DNA of 64,000 bases from Loktanella salsilacus (GCF_900114485.1 NZ_FOTF01000007.1:147960-211959), one strand, 5' to 3'; positions 37,882-46,885 are shown, counted from the first letter of the stretch. Program-made: numbers and translations. Notes: generated from the letters alone by a model not told the origin.

Positions 37882-40149
37882 ATGAAAGTTATAAACTACA
37901 AGCTGGGCACAGTCGCACCTGCTGCGATATTGGCGCTGACGTGTAGCGCGTCATGGGCGGATACATTCGATACGAATCCCCTGATCGGCACATCTGGCGA
38001 TGGTCTGATCTTTTCCGATCCAGCAGAGGGCGTGTTGGAACCGGGCCTTAAAGCTGTCACCTTTACCCAGACCAGAATTCCTGACGGTTCGGGCGGTTTT
38101 ACCTACGTTGATCCGTTCGAAACTGTCGTCACTGACTTTTCCACGCTAGACTCGCGCGGTGCTGTGCCGAACTGCCTGATGGCGAACAACCCAGACATTT
38201 ATTGCGATTCCGAAGGCGGTAGCGGCAAGCGTATCAAGACGCAGTTGACCGGCCGCAATCCATTTGACATCACGCTGCGCACAACCGCCAGCGCGGATCA
38301 CCCGTCTGTCGATTACTTCACATTTGGCAAAGTCTCGAACTTTACCGGTGCGCGTATGACCGGTTTCTCTTTGGAATTGCTGGATGCTGACGGAAACCCC
38401 ATGGGTCAGCTTGACCCGTCGAACGCCGTTCTTTTCAACCTTGATGCAGCAGACATTGGCCTCGGTGCCAGACTGCCTGACGGCTTGTTCGGCGCAGGCG
38501 GGCAAGAAGGCGAAGTCGGTTTCTTTTCTGACGGCCGCGCATCGCTCGCCTTGACGGCATCCGACGACGTCCTGACATTTGGCGCACTGAGCAACGAAGA
38601 CTACGTGGCGAATTTCGGCACTGGCTTCATCGACAACACAATGACCCCGGACGGCCTGTTCTGGGATGACAACAACGATCCTGCAGACGAGGCGGCCCTA
38701 GTCGCATGGAATAACATCGCCGGCGGTGGGTGGACCTATGGCACGTTGGGCACCGATGCCGATATCGACGCACGGCTAGCCGAACTTGCATCCACACTTG
38801 GTGTCGATGTCGCGGCATTGGGATATGTCGACGGGCAACTTGTGCCGAGCGAAATCGTCGCCCTTGCCGAAGCGAACGGGCTGTTCGAAGTCGCCGAGGT
38901 CGAAGACCTGCGCAACGCCAACCTGAACTACACAATGACGGTCGGCACAGTGGATGGTGGCGAAGTCACCCTGCGCATCGTTCCGGTCTTCGCGCCCATC
39001 GTGTCGGGCGCACAGGACGACTATCAGTTCCAACTGGCCGGCTACTTTGATGCGGCGGCAAATCTGCCCTACTGGGACCTTGGCAACGCAGCAGAATATC
39101 AGGCGGCCATCGCGGATATTATGGCATTGCCCCAAAGCGAGCGGGCAACAGCCCTGAACAGCGTCGGCTTTAGCTATGCGCCAGCCTTTTCCAGCCTTGG
39201 GCTAGAAGCGGCACGCAATCAGGTTTCGACGATCACCTCATCCATGCCATGGGGCCACCATAGCGGCGAGGTTGACGCCATTTCCAGCAAGGGCAACGCG
39301 AATTCGTGGTCGATGCACGACGGCCTTTATGGCTTTGCCGCCGTGGGCGGATCGCAATCCTCGTTTTCGCCAACGATAGGATCGGTCGGCTACGACATTG
39401 GCCTCGTATCGGTCACGGCCGGTATCGAGAAACACATCAAGGGTGCCCATGCTTCAGTGGGTCTTGCTGTCGGGGCGGCATCTGGCTCTGCTGACGCTTA
39501 CCAAGGACTTGGCGAAATCGACACCGACGGCTTTTCACTGACGGCATTTACCCGTGCAAAGTTTGGTCAGGGCGGTCTGGTTCAGGCGTTGGTCGGCTAT
39601 CAGAACCTTACCTATGACTCGTCGCGGTATGTGATGGGCCAAACGGCAACTGGCAGCACAGACGGCTCGCAAACTTTCGCCGCGCTGAAGCTTGACTATA
39701 TGAAGGACATGGGCGCGTTCAAACTAGGTCCAATCGCGTCGCTGGAATACTATAGCGGTTCAGTCGATGCATTCACGGAAACCGGTGCTGGCCTTTGGAA
39801 TTTGGACGTCGCAGAGCAATCAGCTGATACGCTCCTTGCTTCGGTGGGTGTGCGCGGTGAATACCAAATGCCAAACACGGCGACCGACAGCCGCATGACG
39901 GGAAGCTTGGAATACACCAAGGCATCCGGCGATGACATGGTGGTGCAAAGCGGCTTTGTCGGCTTGCCGGGTCGATCCTTTACCGTCGCGGGTATGGATG
40001 ACGACATGGTAAATGTCAGCTTTGGCTTTGAAAGTGTCCTGTCGTCGAACGCATCCAGAAAGGTCGCATTCCAAGGCGGCTACCGCGGGTCCTTTGGTAG
40101 CGAATATGACAGTCAGCAAGTGCAGGTTGGATTGAACATCCGCTTCTAA
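37882..40149 (+). CDS. Autotransporter-type outer membrane protein
   Basis: A 755-residue exported protein from ATG 37882 (MKVINYKLGTVAP), chosen for AAGGGG 9 bases ahead. The signal peptide ends near CSASWA. Residues 30-470 form a passenger with a choice-of-anchor-like start (TFDTNPLIGTSGDGLIFSDP) and one Cys pair (NCLMANNPDIYCDSEGG). The C-terminal ~280 residues are alternating amphipathic strands ending in VQVGLNIRF, the aromatic C-terminal residue needed for beta-barrel assembly, so this is a type V secretion barrel. No protease motif was seen in the passenger. An FNR box upstream suggests expression at low oxygen. Confidence 0.88.
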   Translation: MKVINYKLGTVAPAAILALTCSASWADTFDTNPLIGTSGDGLIFSDPAEGVLEPGLKAVTFTQTRIPDGSGGFTYVDPFETVVTDFSTLDSRGAVPNCLMANNPDIYCDSEGGSGKRIKTQLTGRNPFDITLRTTASADHPSVDYFTFGKVSNFTGARMTGFSLELLDADGNPMGQLDPSNAVLFNLDAADIGLGARLPDGLFGAGGQEGEVGFFSDGRASLALTASDDVLTFGALSNEDYVANFGTGFIDNTMTPDGLFWDDNNDPADEAALVAWNNIAGGGWTYGTLGTDADIDARLAELASTLGVDVAALGYVDGQLVPSEIVALAEANGLFEVAEVEDLRNANLNYTMTVGTVDGGEVTLRIVPVFAPIVSGAQDDYQFQLAGYFDAAANLPYWDLGNAAEYQAAIADIMALPQSERATALNSVGFSYAPAFSSLGLEAARNQVSTITSSMPWGHHSGEVDAISSKGNANSWSMHDGLYGFAAVGGSQSSFSPTIGSVGYDIGLVSVTAGIEKHIKGAHASVGLAVGAASGSADAYQGLGEIDTDGFSLTAFTRAKFGQGGLVQALVGYQNLTYDSSRYVMGQTATGSTDGSQTFAALKLDYMKDMGAFKLGPIASLEYYSGSVDAFTETGAGLWNLDVAEQSADTLLASVGVRGEYQMPNTATDSRMTGSLEYTKASGDDMVVQSGFVGLPGRSFTVAGMDDDMVNVSFGFESVLSSNASRKVAFQGGYRGSFGSEYDSQQVQVGLNIRF

Positions 40150-40176
40150 TCTTCGACTTTGACTGACACGACATGG

Positions 40177-40208
40177 AAGCGGCACCCGAACTGGGCGCCG
40201 CTTTTTTT
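40177..40208 (+). terminator. Terminator after the autotransporter gene
   Basis: AAGCGGC pairs with GCCGCTT around an inner CCC/GGG stem, followed by a run of seven T, starting 27 bases after the stop codon. Confidence 0.88.
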
Positions 40209-40610
40209 AACTGATCCGCGCTAGGTTTTCTGTAACAAATTACGTCGCTTAATGCGAATTGAATGAAGGCAGCGGTGACACGTCCAGCCGTGATAAGCCT
40301 CGGGCCTGCTTTCCTCATTCTTCTGCCTAAGCTGTTGCTGCATCCGTCGATCCTAATAGCTGTGCAACGCGATCTGCTGAACCGTCAGGGGATACGGCCT
40401 GAAGCGGTCGCCGCCCAATGGTGCGTGCAGTTCGGTTCTATTATCGAGGTAAGGCTTCAAATCCCAGGGGTGACGAGTCGTTCAAAAGAACCGGCCATCA
40501 CGTTCCGTAAAGTATCGAAATCTGCCCGCTATCATGCAGCGTTTTGTAACCCCGAAAAGGGACAATGCGCCTGTAGCGTAAGGGTCTTTTTTGTTATCAA
40601 GGGGTTCAGA
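40209..40610. other. Intergenic stretch between backbone and island border
   Basis: This DNA lies between the autotransporter terminator and the tRNA fragment. A plus-strand open frame (40263 onward) runs into the tRNA fragment and has no recognisable family, so I do not call it a gene. Nothing else is clear. Confidence 0.4.
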
Positions 40611-40656
40611 TGGTGCTGTGAGAGAGGATTGAACTCTCGACCTCACCCTTACCAAA
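40611..40656 (-). other. Attachment-site fragment: 3' half of tRNA-Thr(GGT)
   Basis: On the minus strand it reads TTGGTAAGGGTGAGGTC, then an intact T arm (GAGAG-TTCAATC-CTCTC) and the 3' end TCACAGCACCA. This equals tRNA-Thr(GGT) from the anticodon loop to CCA. The 5' half (acceptor GCTGTGA, D arm) is absent upstream on that strand, so it is a displaced 3' end, the usual mark left when a tyrosine integrase recombines in the anticodon loop. The intact tRNA should lie at the far (right) island end, outside this window. Confidence 0.8.
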
Positions 40657-40895
40657 AGTGTAACCCATAAAGTTCGTCTTATTAAAGCGAATTGTGTCAT
40701 GTAACAGATACAGAAAATTAAGTCCTGTATTGACTCATATTTGTAGCATGCGAAAATCACGGAGGATAGGGCAGGCCTCGCAAGTTGCTCGATGGGCACG
40801 AAAAGCGCCGTTAAACTGCAATCTCGTGCACACCCTTGCGTGATCCTGCGAAAATCGTATGATGAACGCGAAATTCTTTATGTAAGGGTGCCGAA

Positions 40896-41282
40896 ATGTC
40901 CGAGAAAATGCTGGCTTGGCTCTATCCGCTTGCAGTCACCGCGTTTGCGATCTGCGCGATGATGCAGCCCGTCTTTCTGATCAACACCGAGCACAGCGCA
41001 CTGTCGCTTGACGAACTGATGATGACGATCGCGCTTTTCGCTTCTGCCGCCGCCGTTGCATGGACATCCTTCGCCGCGGGCGAGATGATGAGCGGCGGTG
41101 ACGGGATTCTGATCCAGATCTGGATCTTCGCTGGTGCTATCGCGCATATTTTCGTGCTGATGTGCAGCTTTTTCTTCGCACTTGTAGCGTGGATTGCAAT
41201 CGCCGGCGGCGGCGAGTGGCTTCTGCTCACATGGTATGTCGCAGTGCCGATCAGCTGCCTGCTGCTGCTCGACGCTATGTAA
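40896..41282 (+). CDS. Small four-helix membrane protein, unknown
   Basis: A 128-residue protein with four hydrophobic segments (about residues 7-27, 41-60, 70-103, 107-127). ATG 40896 has AAGGG 6 bases ahead. It lies just inside the tRNA fragment, between the island border and degraded IS21 sequence. I recognise no family. Its codon use looks coherent, so it is probably a real gene. Confidence 0.6.
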   Translation: MSEKMLAWLYPLAVTAFAICAMMQPVFLINTEHSALSLDELMMTIALFASAAAVAWTSFAAGEMMSGGDGILIQIWIFAGAIAHIFVLMCSFFFALVAWIAIAGGGEWLLLTWYVAVPISCLLLLDAM

Positions 41283-41478
41283 CCTCGAGTGCGGCGTGAC
41301 ATTCGCGCCAGCAGGCCAGCGTTTCGATGCGGCTTTCTGCGGGATCACGGTATGTCGAGCCGGGTCCAAGAAGTTTCGCTTGATCAGGGTGAGTGCAGGA
41401 GAGTTCAGCGCGCGGCATCGGTGATGCCGCGGGCGCTGCCGCGCGGGATGGGAAGACTGGAAGAAGAAACAGAAGTGC

Positions 41479-41745
41479 ATGGCCAGCGAATATCTCAAGC
41501 GGATTAAACTGGCGGCACTCACTTGGCCTCTTGCTATGGAAATGACGGACGTTGATCTGGAGACGCTGCTGTTCCATCCGGTCGGTGGCGTCACTCATCT
41601 TGTCGAGGCACATCCCGAGCAGGGCTCCTGTTCGTGCCTCGGCATCATGCGCCTGGCGCAGCCATACGGGCCTGACGCGCTGGAGGCGGCCTGCGAGCGC
41701 GCCCTGACGATCGGGGCACAGTCCTATTCCTCAGTCCATTCGATC
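41479..41745 (+). pseudogene. istA: IS21-family IstA remnant (internally deleted)
   Basis: The frame reads EYLKRIKLAALTWPLAM and DVDLETLLFHP, which match the N-terminal region of IstA, and then jumps to the C-terminal block CLGIMRLAQPYGPDALEAAC and ERALTIGAQSYSSV. The catalytic DDE middle is missing, so the transposase is dead. An IstB piece in opposite orientation follows directly, showing rearrangement. Confidence 0.75.
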
Positions 41746-41746
41746 C

Positions 41747-41893
41747 CGAGCGACATGGCTTTTCCCGGTGCCGGGGCGCCAATCAGCACGACGTTCTCAG
41801 CTGCGTCCATGAACTCGCACCGATGGAGTTGCCGAACGAGGGCTTCGTTGACGTCGCTGGCGGCGAAGCCGAAACCGGAGAGGTCCTTTTAGG
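41747..41893 (-). pseudogene. istB: IS21-family IstB remnant
   Basis: The minus strand encodes SDVNEALVRQLHRCEFMDA then AENVVLIGAPAPGKAM, the IstB helper ATPase around its Walker A loop; the P-loop is damaged (GAPAPGKA instead of GxPGTGKT) and the frame breaks soon after. It abuts an IstA remnant pointing the other way. Confidence 0.75.
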
Positions 41894-42200
41894 AAGGAAA
41901 GCGCGCGGCCTTCATATAATACCCTTGTACCTGGCGAAGGCGACAGTCTCGCCGTACCAGTAAAGCGCGAGGTCGGGGAAAATCAGGCTCAAAATTTCAA
42001 CCTTGTCCGGGATCGCGTGGACGTAGTTCGAGCGCCCATTGCAGATGTAGTCTCCCGATGATGCGATCAGTGGATGTGTCGGTGACAAACGACAAATAGA
42101 TAAAACCTTGGACCCGCAATGTCGATCTCGATGATGCCGACGGCAGGCACAGGAACTATGGCCCAACCTGCATCATCCTCGCGGGTGCGATCGACAATCT
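41894..42200. other. Decayed sequence between IS remnants
   Basis: The minus strand shows two successive short open pieces in different frames (AGWAIVPVPAVGIIEIDIAG, then IPDKVEILSLIFPDLALYWY), as expected for a frameshifted small gene. I cannot name the family. No intact gene. Confidence 0.4.
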
Positions 42201-42416
42201 CTACCGGCAGAAAAAAACATCCCATGTTGCACTACCGTCCACAGCGAATGCGATCTCCGGTGCATAACGGGGATTTCGCAGCCATTTGAAAACAACATTC
42301 GCATTCACGGCGTAACGCCATGCGACCTGTGCCACCGAAACGCCGGGAGCCGTCGTCTGCAAGCAGATCGACCGCTTCTCTTCGTCCGTCCAAAGTCGCT
42401 TGGTCCGCCGTGCCAT
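42201..42416 (-). pseudogene. IS66-family TnpA remnant
   Basis: RLWTDEEKRSICLQTTAPG and VSVAQVAWRYAVNANVVFKW match the helix-turn-helix of IS66 TnpA proteins; the frame then runs into unrelated residues and no tnpB or tnpC follows. At 71 residues it is about half length. It is distinct from the better-preserved IS66 at the right edge of the window. Confidence 0.7.
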
Positions 42417-42746
42417 CGACTGCCCCAGAGTGCCCGCTATCCATGTTGGACACTATCGAACACTCTCTATGCGCGGTAGAGCAGCAACGCCGGACGTTTA
42501 CACATAAAACATGCCAGACACCGCCGCTCCGACGGCACCTGGGGCGAGGATCAGGCGCAGGTTTGCGAAAGTCGACAGCATCAGCGTGTCCAAATGTTGC
42601 GCCAGTTGGACTTCAAGAACGGCCCCAAAAGACCGGTGGCTGGGCGCTGAGACGCGCAGTGTCGCTGCGAGCTGCACTACGCTGAACCGCCGGTCGATGC
42701 GATACAGCTCAGCCGCACCGCTCGCCGGGTTGCAATCGCGGCGTGA
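42417..42746. other. Gene-free stretch before the integrase 3' end
   Basis: Only short open frames with no family resemblance on either strand; probably more decayed mobile-element DNA. Confidence 0.4.
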
Positions 42747-43796
42747 TCAGTCGAGCCGCAGCGCGTCTGAGATGCCGTGCATGAAAAGCGGATGGTGATG
42801 CCCGTAGACCTGCATCACCATCTTCGTATCTTTGTGCCCCAACATCCCCGCGACTTTATGAGGGTCCACGCCCGCTTGCATCGCCCACGTCGCCGCAGTG
42901 TGTCGCAGTGCGTGCGGCGTAATAAAATCAGGGTTTAGCCCCGCGTCAATGACCGCTTTGCTGAACCCGTTTTTGATGCTGCTCAGCGGCTTGCCACGAT
43001 ATTCAATCACGAAGTCTGTCACGGCTCGCTCACGGGAGATCCGCAGTTCGTCGATGATCGTGCCTGCGATCGGCACATGCCCCCGTGCCTTCTGCCGCGG
43101 CACCGGTGCTTTTGCGCCGGCGCGGTGCTTGCGCGGGATTGGCTCAGCTCTGCGACGTAGATCGACGAGTCCATTCTCGAGATCGACTTGCGACCAACGC
43201 AGCTCGAGAAGTGCTTTGTGCCGTCCCGCAGTCGCGAGAGCGAGGCGGACAAAGAGACGGACGTGCGGCTTACTCGCTGCGGCAACCAGCCTTTCAGCTT
43301 CATCGCGCATCAGGAAGTCTTCGCGCGGCTCAGATGCAGACGGCAGGTCGAACGGGGGAACCGGAAGCGACGTCACACCGCGCCGCAGCGCCAGCGCCCA
43401 AGCCGCGGTCAACGACGATAGGTCCTGGCGGATTGTCGGCTCCTGCACTTCTTGCAGCCGTTCACGCACAAACTCTTTAGCCCAGTCCGGTGTGATCTCT
43501 TCCAGATGCCGCCGGCCGTCGCGCTTCCGAAGCCGCGCAATGAGATACCGCCACTTGTGCTCGTATGTATTCGCGTTGAGAGTGCGACGCTCTTGTTCGT
43601 AGACGTCGAGCACATCGGACAGCCTGACGCCGACTTTTGCCGCGACTGCCGCCTGCTTGTCGGAAATATATCTATGCAGGACGGCCGTTGCGCGACCGCG
43701 ATCGGTCTCACGTGTGCTCACAAGTTTGTCGCCGTCTCTGATGTAAAGCCGGGTCGATCTCGTGTGCGGCACGAGGTAGGGCTTCGATTTTGACAT
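42747..43796 (-). CDS. Tyrosine-type site-specific integrase
   Basis: A 349-residue phage/ICE integrase. Residues 1-60 form the arm-binding region, 60-150 the SAM-like core-binding domain (LSDVLDVYEQERRTLNANTYEHKWRYLI), and 165-340 the catalytic domain with Arg in ATAGRHKALLELRW, HALRHTAATW (H-x-x-R), His in GMLGHKDTKM and the nucleophile Tyr in VMQVYGHHHP. All catalytic residues are present, so it may be active. Encoded 6 bases after an XRE regulator on the same strand and about 2 kb from the tRNA-Thr fragment, its probable target. Confidence 0.93.
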   Translation of the reverse strand: MSKSKPYLVPHTRSTRLYIRDGDKLVSTRETDRGRATAVLHRYISDKQAAVAAKVGVRLSDVLDVYEQERRTLNANTYEHKWRYLIARLRKRDGRRHLEEITPDWAKEFVRERLQEVQEPTIRQDLSSLTAAWALALRRGVTSLPVPPFDLPSASEPREDFLMRDEAERLVAAASKPHVRLFVRLALATAGRHKALLELRWSQVDLENGLVDLRRRAEPIPRKHRAGAKAPVPRQKARGHVPIAGTIIDELRISRERAVTDFVIEYRGKPLSSIKNGFSKAVIDAGLNPDFITPHALRHTAATWAMQAGVDPHKVAGMLGHKDTKMVMQVYGHHHPLFMHGISDALRLD

Positions 43797-43802
43797 GTTT
43801 TC

Positions 43803-44252
43803 TTAATCCCTATGCGGATTTACCAAGCCCATGACTTGCGCTGCTACGTCGAGCGGAAGATCGACATCAAGCTGCAGGCGGACCATTTCTGAGCTTTTCG
43901 GAGATGGCGTTATCCTGAACGCCTGCGGCGCTTCGACCTCTTCATCGTTTTCCACTGTCTTGTAGTCGCGGACCGGGTCGAGCTCAGTCACATCGACGCC
44001 GAAAACGCGGGCTATTGCGGCCAGCTTGTGCGGCGGTGGCATTGTCTTGCCGAGCATGTAGCGGCCGTATGCGTCTCTTTGGAGGCCGGCCCTGCGAGCG
44101 ATCTCTGCTTGTGTGAGGCCTGATCGCTTCGTCAGTTGCGTGAGCTTGAAACTGATGTGCTTCAAGAGCTCTTCGTCAGATTCCATCTTTTCGATCATCG
44201 TTTTCCACTCAGCCGCGGAAATAGAATCGATGTCGAACGGTTCGTCTTGCAT
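43803..44252 (-). CDS. XRE-family transcriptional regulator
   Basis: A 149-residue protein with a central helix-turn-helix (LTKRSGLTQAEIARRAGLQRDAYGRYMLGKTMPPPHKLAAIARVF, about residues 42-88) and a C-terminal extension without a recognised fold. It probably controls the integrase, whose gene follows after 6 bases. An inverted repeat at 44283-44312 in its own promoter region suggests autoregulation. Confidence 0.85.
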   Translation of the reverse strand: MQDEPFDIDSISAAEWKTMIEKMESDEELLKHISFKLTQLTKRSGLTQAEIARRAGLQRDAYGRYMLGKTMPPPHKLAAIARVFGVDVTELDPVRDYKTVENDEEVEAPQAFRITPSPKSSEMVRLQLDVDLPLDVAAQVMGLVNPHRD

Positions 44253-44282
44253 AGCTCAGCTCCATTCCGTCAATCTTCGCAG

Positions 44283-44312
44283 ATTTGACGCGAAAAGTGT
44301 CTGATGTCAAAT
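44283..44312. promoter_or_regulatory. Inverted repeat before the XRE-integrase operon
   Basis: ATTTGAC and GTCAAAT arms separated by 16 bases, 31 bases before the XRE start codon. The spacing places the arms on the same helix face, as for a dimeric XRE repressor; assignment is by position only. Confidence 0.4.
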
Positions 44313-44805
44313 TAGATCGTTGACTGCTTAACTCGACTGGAAAAGAGCCGTTGAACTGAAAAAAAGACGTGAGAAGCGACTTTTTCTATATTGTCGACGA
44401 GTAAACGAGGCGCTGTCGGTTTTCGGGTAAACGCCATGCGAGCCGCATCCCGACAGCCTTCAAGTTCGTTGTCGCGCCGTTCACGCGCATGCTGCAGAGT
44501 GACACCTTAACGATCGCTGGCGCCGCTTGGCGTGACAGCTGCGATGTTCAATCCGTCAGAGGTGCGGGCGAACTGTCGTGGCCGCACTGCAACAGCGGTC
44601 TATCCGAGCGTGTCAGGTTCATGTGCGAGCTGCGCGGCCAACTTCGTGCGGCGGGATCGGCTGCACGGGTGTGTTGCGCGGCAATGCGAAGGGTGCTGTG
44701 CTGTAGAAGATCGGCAAACTGATCGACGCGGTGCCGATGTTGACTTTGATAGAAAATACGGTGTGCCGAGGGACGGGATGCGCTGTGGTTTTGTCGCGGT
44801 TTCCC

Positions 44806-44889
44806 GATCAATCGCAGCTGCTGCGAGACATCTTCGAGCCGGGGCGGCCGCGGGTAGTCTTGGACTTTCTCGATGGGAAGGGTCGGCAT
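44806..44889 (-). pseudogene. DUF427 N-terminal remnant
   Basis: The minus strand starts MPTLPIEKVQDYPRPPRLED, very close to the N-terminus of DUF427 proteins, but the following core is lost by frameshift. It lies directly after the Y-family polymerase stop. The stretch 44313-44805 holds no gene I can support. Confidence 0.5.
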
Positions 44890-44918
44890 GTCCGAATCCT
44901 AAGTTCTTTGACATTGGT

Positions 44919-46274
44919 TCAAAACGTGACGAAATGGGTGTCTTCATCAGCGACTGGCGGCCCACTGAAGTCCTCCTCGTCCGGAATCCGGCCAAAGGCG
45001 ATCTTGGCGCCGACATAGCCACCGGGGACCTCTGTCTGTGGTCCCAGCGACAGCGCCTGCGGTCCAAGCTTTGCACGCAGCCCGTCCATCAGATCGCTGA
45101 CTTTCTCCCACTTGGCGCGGTCTGCCGTCTCAGATGCGCCACCTAATACGCCGGGTGATGCCGCGAGCAGGTCGCCCATGACCTCGGTGGTGCCGATCAG
45201 GCCGTGGATCATCACGCTCACCGATCGTGGCTGAAAGGGCAGCCTGAGCTCTGCCTCTGCAAGTCCCGCGCCGAGAGCTGTCATGAAAGTGTGGTCGTCG
45301 CGGGCCGGTGCGAATGATCCTTCCCAACTCCAGTGTTTGTCGTCCGATCGCCGGCCAGATGAATCCCGGGCTCCGCCGCCTTTAAAGCTCAGCGTCAGCT
45401 TTGTCGCGCGAACGTCGGCGCGGCGGACACGGCGGCCGGCGCTTTCAGTCAGCAGCCGCGCACAGATCTTCACCTTCTCAGGATTGCGCCAGTCCCGTGG
45501 CAATATGCGGCTGTGACCGAACATGCTCTTTTTGGTGGCCGGGCGTTCGGTGTGGTAGCCATGTAGCCCGTTCCAGAACCGCTCTCCCTCGACGCTGCCC
45601 CAGATCGCCCGCGCTTGTTTGGGGGCCAGCGCCCAGAGACCTGCAAAGTCATGAACCTGGGCTGCCTCAAGGCGCACGCGCATGCCCTTTGAGATGCCTG
45701 GGAGATCACCAAGGTCTATGCCGGACAGAGCCTGCGGCAGATCCTTGGCTTTGATAAGCTTGAACCCGTCCGGCTTATGCAATTCAGCTGCGATCTTGGC
45801 CAGAAGTTCGGTCGGTGCCATCCCGATCGAGCAGGTCAGCACGTCACTGAACGCGGTGGAGAGTGCGGTCTTCAGTTGCTGGGTAAGACCTTCAGCGCGT
45901 TCGCCTTCCGAAGGCAGCAGGTTGCAGACGACTTCGTCGATTGATCTCACGTGGGCGACGGGCACGACGGTTTCGATGACGTCGAGGATGCGCTTGTGCA
46001 GGCGCACGTAGACGTCGTGTCGTGCCACGACAAAGACCATGTCCGAGACGATCTCGCGCGCCTGTCGGATTGTCGCACTCGATTTGACGCCCCGCGCCTT
46101 GGCCTGGCGGCTGACCGCGATGCAGCCGGTGTGCAGCGCATCCAGTGGCACGACACCGACGGGACGGCCGCGCAGGTCCGGATTGAAATGCTGCTCGGCC
46201 GACGCGAAGAAGCTGTCGAAATCCAGATAGAGCCGCTCGATGCCGCGTGCCTGACCGCGTGAATGCTGTGTCAT
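44919..46274 (-). CDS. Y-family translesion DNA polymerase (DinB/UmuC type)
   Basis: A 451-residue error-prone polymerase. The palm metal site is intact: LYLDFDSFFASAEQHF (first Asp) and VRSIDEVVCNL (Asp-Glu). The steric-gate region and thumb follow (SIGMAPTELLAKIAAEL, DLGDLPGISKGMRVRLEAA), then the little finger and a C-terminal extension. ATG 46274 (MTQHSRGQARG) is supported by GGAG 7 bases before it and by a promoter (TTGTCC-N16-TATAAT) whose start site lies between that promoter and this ATG; an ATG inside the -10 element is too early. It is divergent from umuDC. Confidence 0.9.
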   Translation of the reverse strand: MTQHSRGQARGIERLYLDFDSFFASAEQHFNPDLRGRPVGVVPLDALHTGCIAVSRQAKARGVKSSATIRQAREIVSDMVFVVARHDVYVRLHKRILDVIETVVPVAHVRSIDEVVCNLLPSEGERAEGLTQQLKTALSTAFSDVLTCSIGMAPTELLAKIAAELHKPDGFKLIKAKDLPQALSGIDLGDLPGISKGMRVRLEAAQVHDFAGLWALAPKQARAIWGSVEGERFWNGLHGYHTERPATKKSMFGHSRILPRDWRNPEKVKICARLLTESAGRRVRRADVRATKLTLSFKGGGARDSSGRRSDDKHWSWEGSFAPARDDHTFMTALGAGLAEAELRLPFQPRSVSVMIHGLIGTTEVMGDLLAASPGVLGGASETADRAKWEKVSDLMDGLRAKLGPQALSLGPQTEVPGGYVGAKIAFGRIPDEEDFSGPPVADEDTHFVTF

Positions 46275-46299
46275 CGAGAGCTCCGGACTGGGAATGGTC

Positions 46300-46327
46300 A
46301 TTATAGGCTTTGGTGCGTGTCGGACAA
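46300..46327 (-). promoter_or_regulatory. Promoter of the minus-strand Y-family polymerase
   Basis: On the minus strand TTGTCC, 16 bases, TATAAT; an RpoD-type promoter ending 26 bases before the start codon. A perfect repeat TGCGAC-AC-GTCGCA (46328-46341) lies directly upstream. Confidence 0.65.
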
Positions 46328-46419
46328 TGCGACACGTCGCAAGATGCGGGCGCTTGGAAATCCGTGACCGTCTCACGAGCGCTGCTTGACAGGCGACACA
46401 CTGGTATCAGATAGAGATG

Positions 46420-46434
46420 GAACATAACAAGAAC
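46420..46434. promoter_or_regulatory. LexA (SOS) box of the umuDC operon
   Basis: GAAC-N7-GAAC, the reverse complement of the alphaproteobacterial LexA site GTTC-N7-GTTC, is present without mismatch, 16 bases before the umuD start. A TTGACA element at 46386-46391 with a weak -10 near 46409 places the box over the transcription start, so LexA would block the operon until DNA damage. Confidence 0.85.
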
Positions 46435-46450
46435 AACACAGGAGTCGTGG

Positions 46451-46885
46451 ATGCCCCTTCATCCCATCGAAGCCCCCATATTGGCAGACCGGCACATCAT
46501 TGGCATGCCTGCCATGCGTGTTAGTGCAGGGTTTCCGTCTCCCGCAGGTGATGATCTCGAAGACGAGATTGATCCCATCGCTTGGGTTGTGCGGCACCCC
46601 GAATCGACCTTCTGGTGGCGCGTAGAGGGGGATTGCCTCTGGGATGTCGGCATTCGTGACGGTGATATCATTGCTGTCGATCGTGCAGGCAAGCGGCGGC
46701 TGGGACGGGCTGTCCTCGCGGTGGTCGAGGGGGCCGTAACGGCGAAGATCCTGCGCAAGCGAGATGGCAGATTCTACTTGGCACCGGCCAACAGCCGCGA
46801 GTCCTATCCGGACATCGAGCTCACCGAGGACAGTGAGATCTGGGGTGTCATTGCCGGCGTCGTGCGGCGGTATGATCTGGCGTGA
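46451..46885 (+). CDS. umuD: UmuD-like SOS protein with Cys at the catalytic Ser position
   Basis: A 144-residue LexA-fold (S24) protein, normally self-cleaved under RecA control to UmuD', which then joins UmuC to make Pol V. The cleavage region is recognisable as [10 protein letters not shown] (Ala-Gly, as in LexA, instead of Cys-Gly). The general-base Lys is in AVTAKILRK. The nucleophile motif is [13 protein letters not shown] where UmuD has GDSM: Cys (TGC at about 46634) replaces Ser. Cys could act as a nucleophile, or cleavage could be lost. It overlaps umuC by 4 bases, and a LexA box precedes it. Confidence 0.88.
   Translation: MPLHPIEAPILADRHIIGMPAMRVSAGFPSPAGDDLEDEIDPIAWVVRHPESTFWWRVEGDCLWDVGIRDGDIIAVDRAGKRRLGRAVLAVVEGAVTAKILRKRDGRFYLAPANSRESYPDIELTEDSEIWGVIAGVVRRYDLA

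Noticed and set aside
40263..40670. Plus-strand open frame reaching into the tRNA fragment
   Set aside because: No family resemblance, and its last third is the complement of tRNA-Thr sequence.
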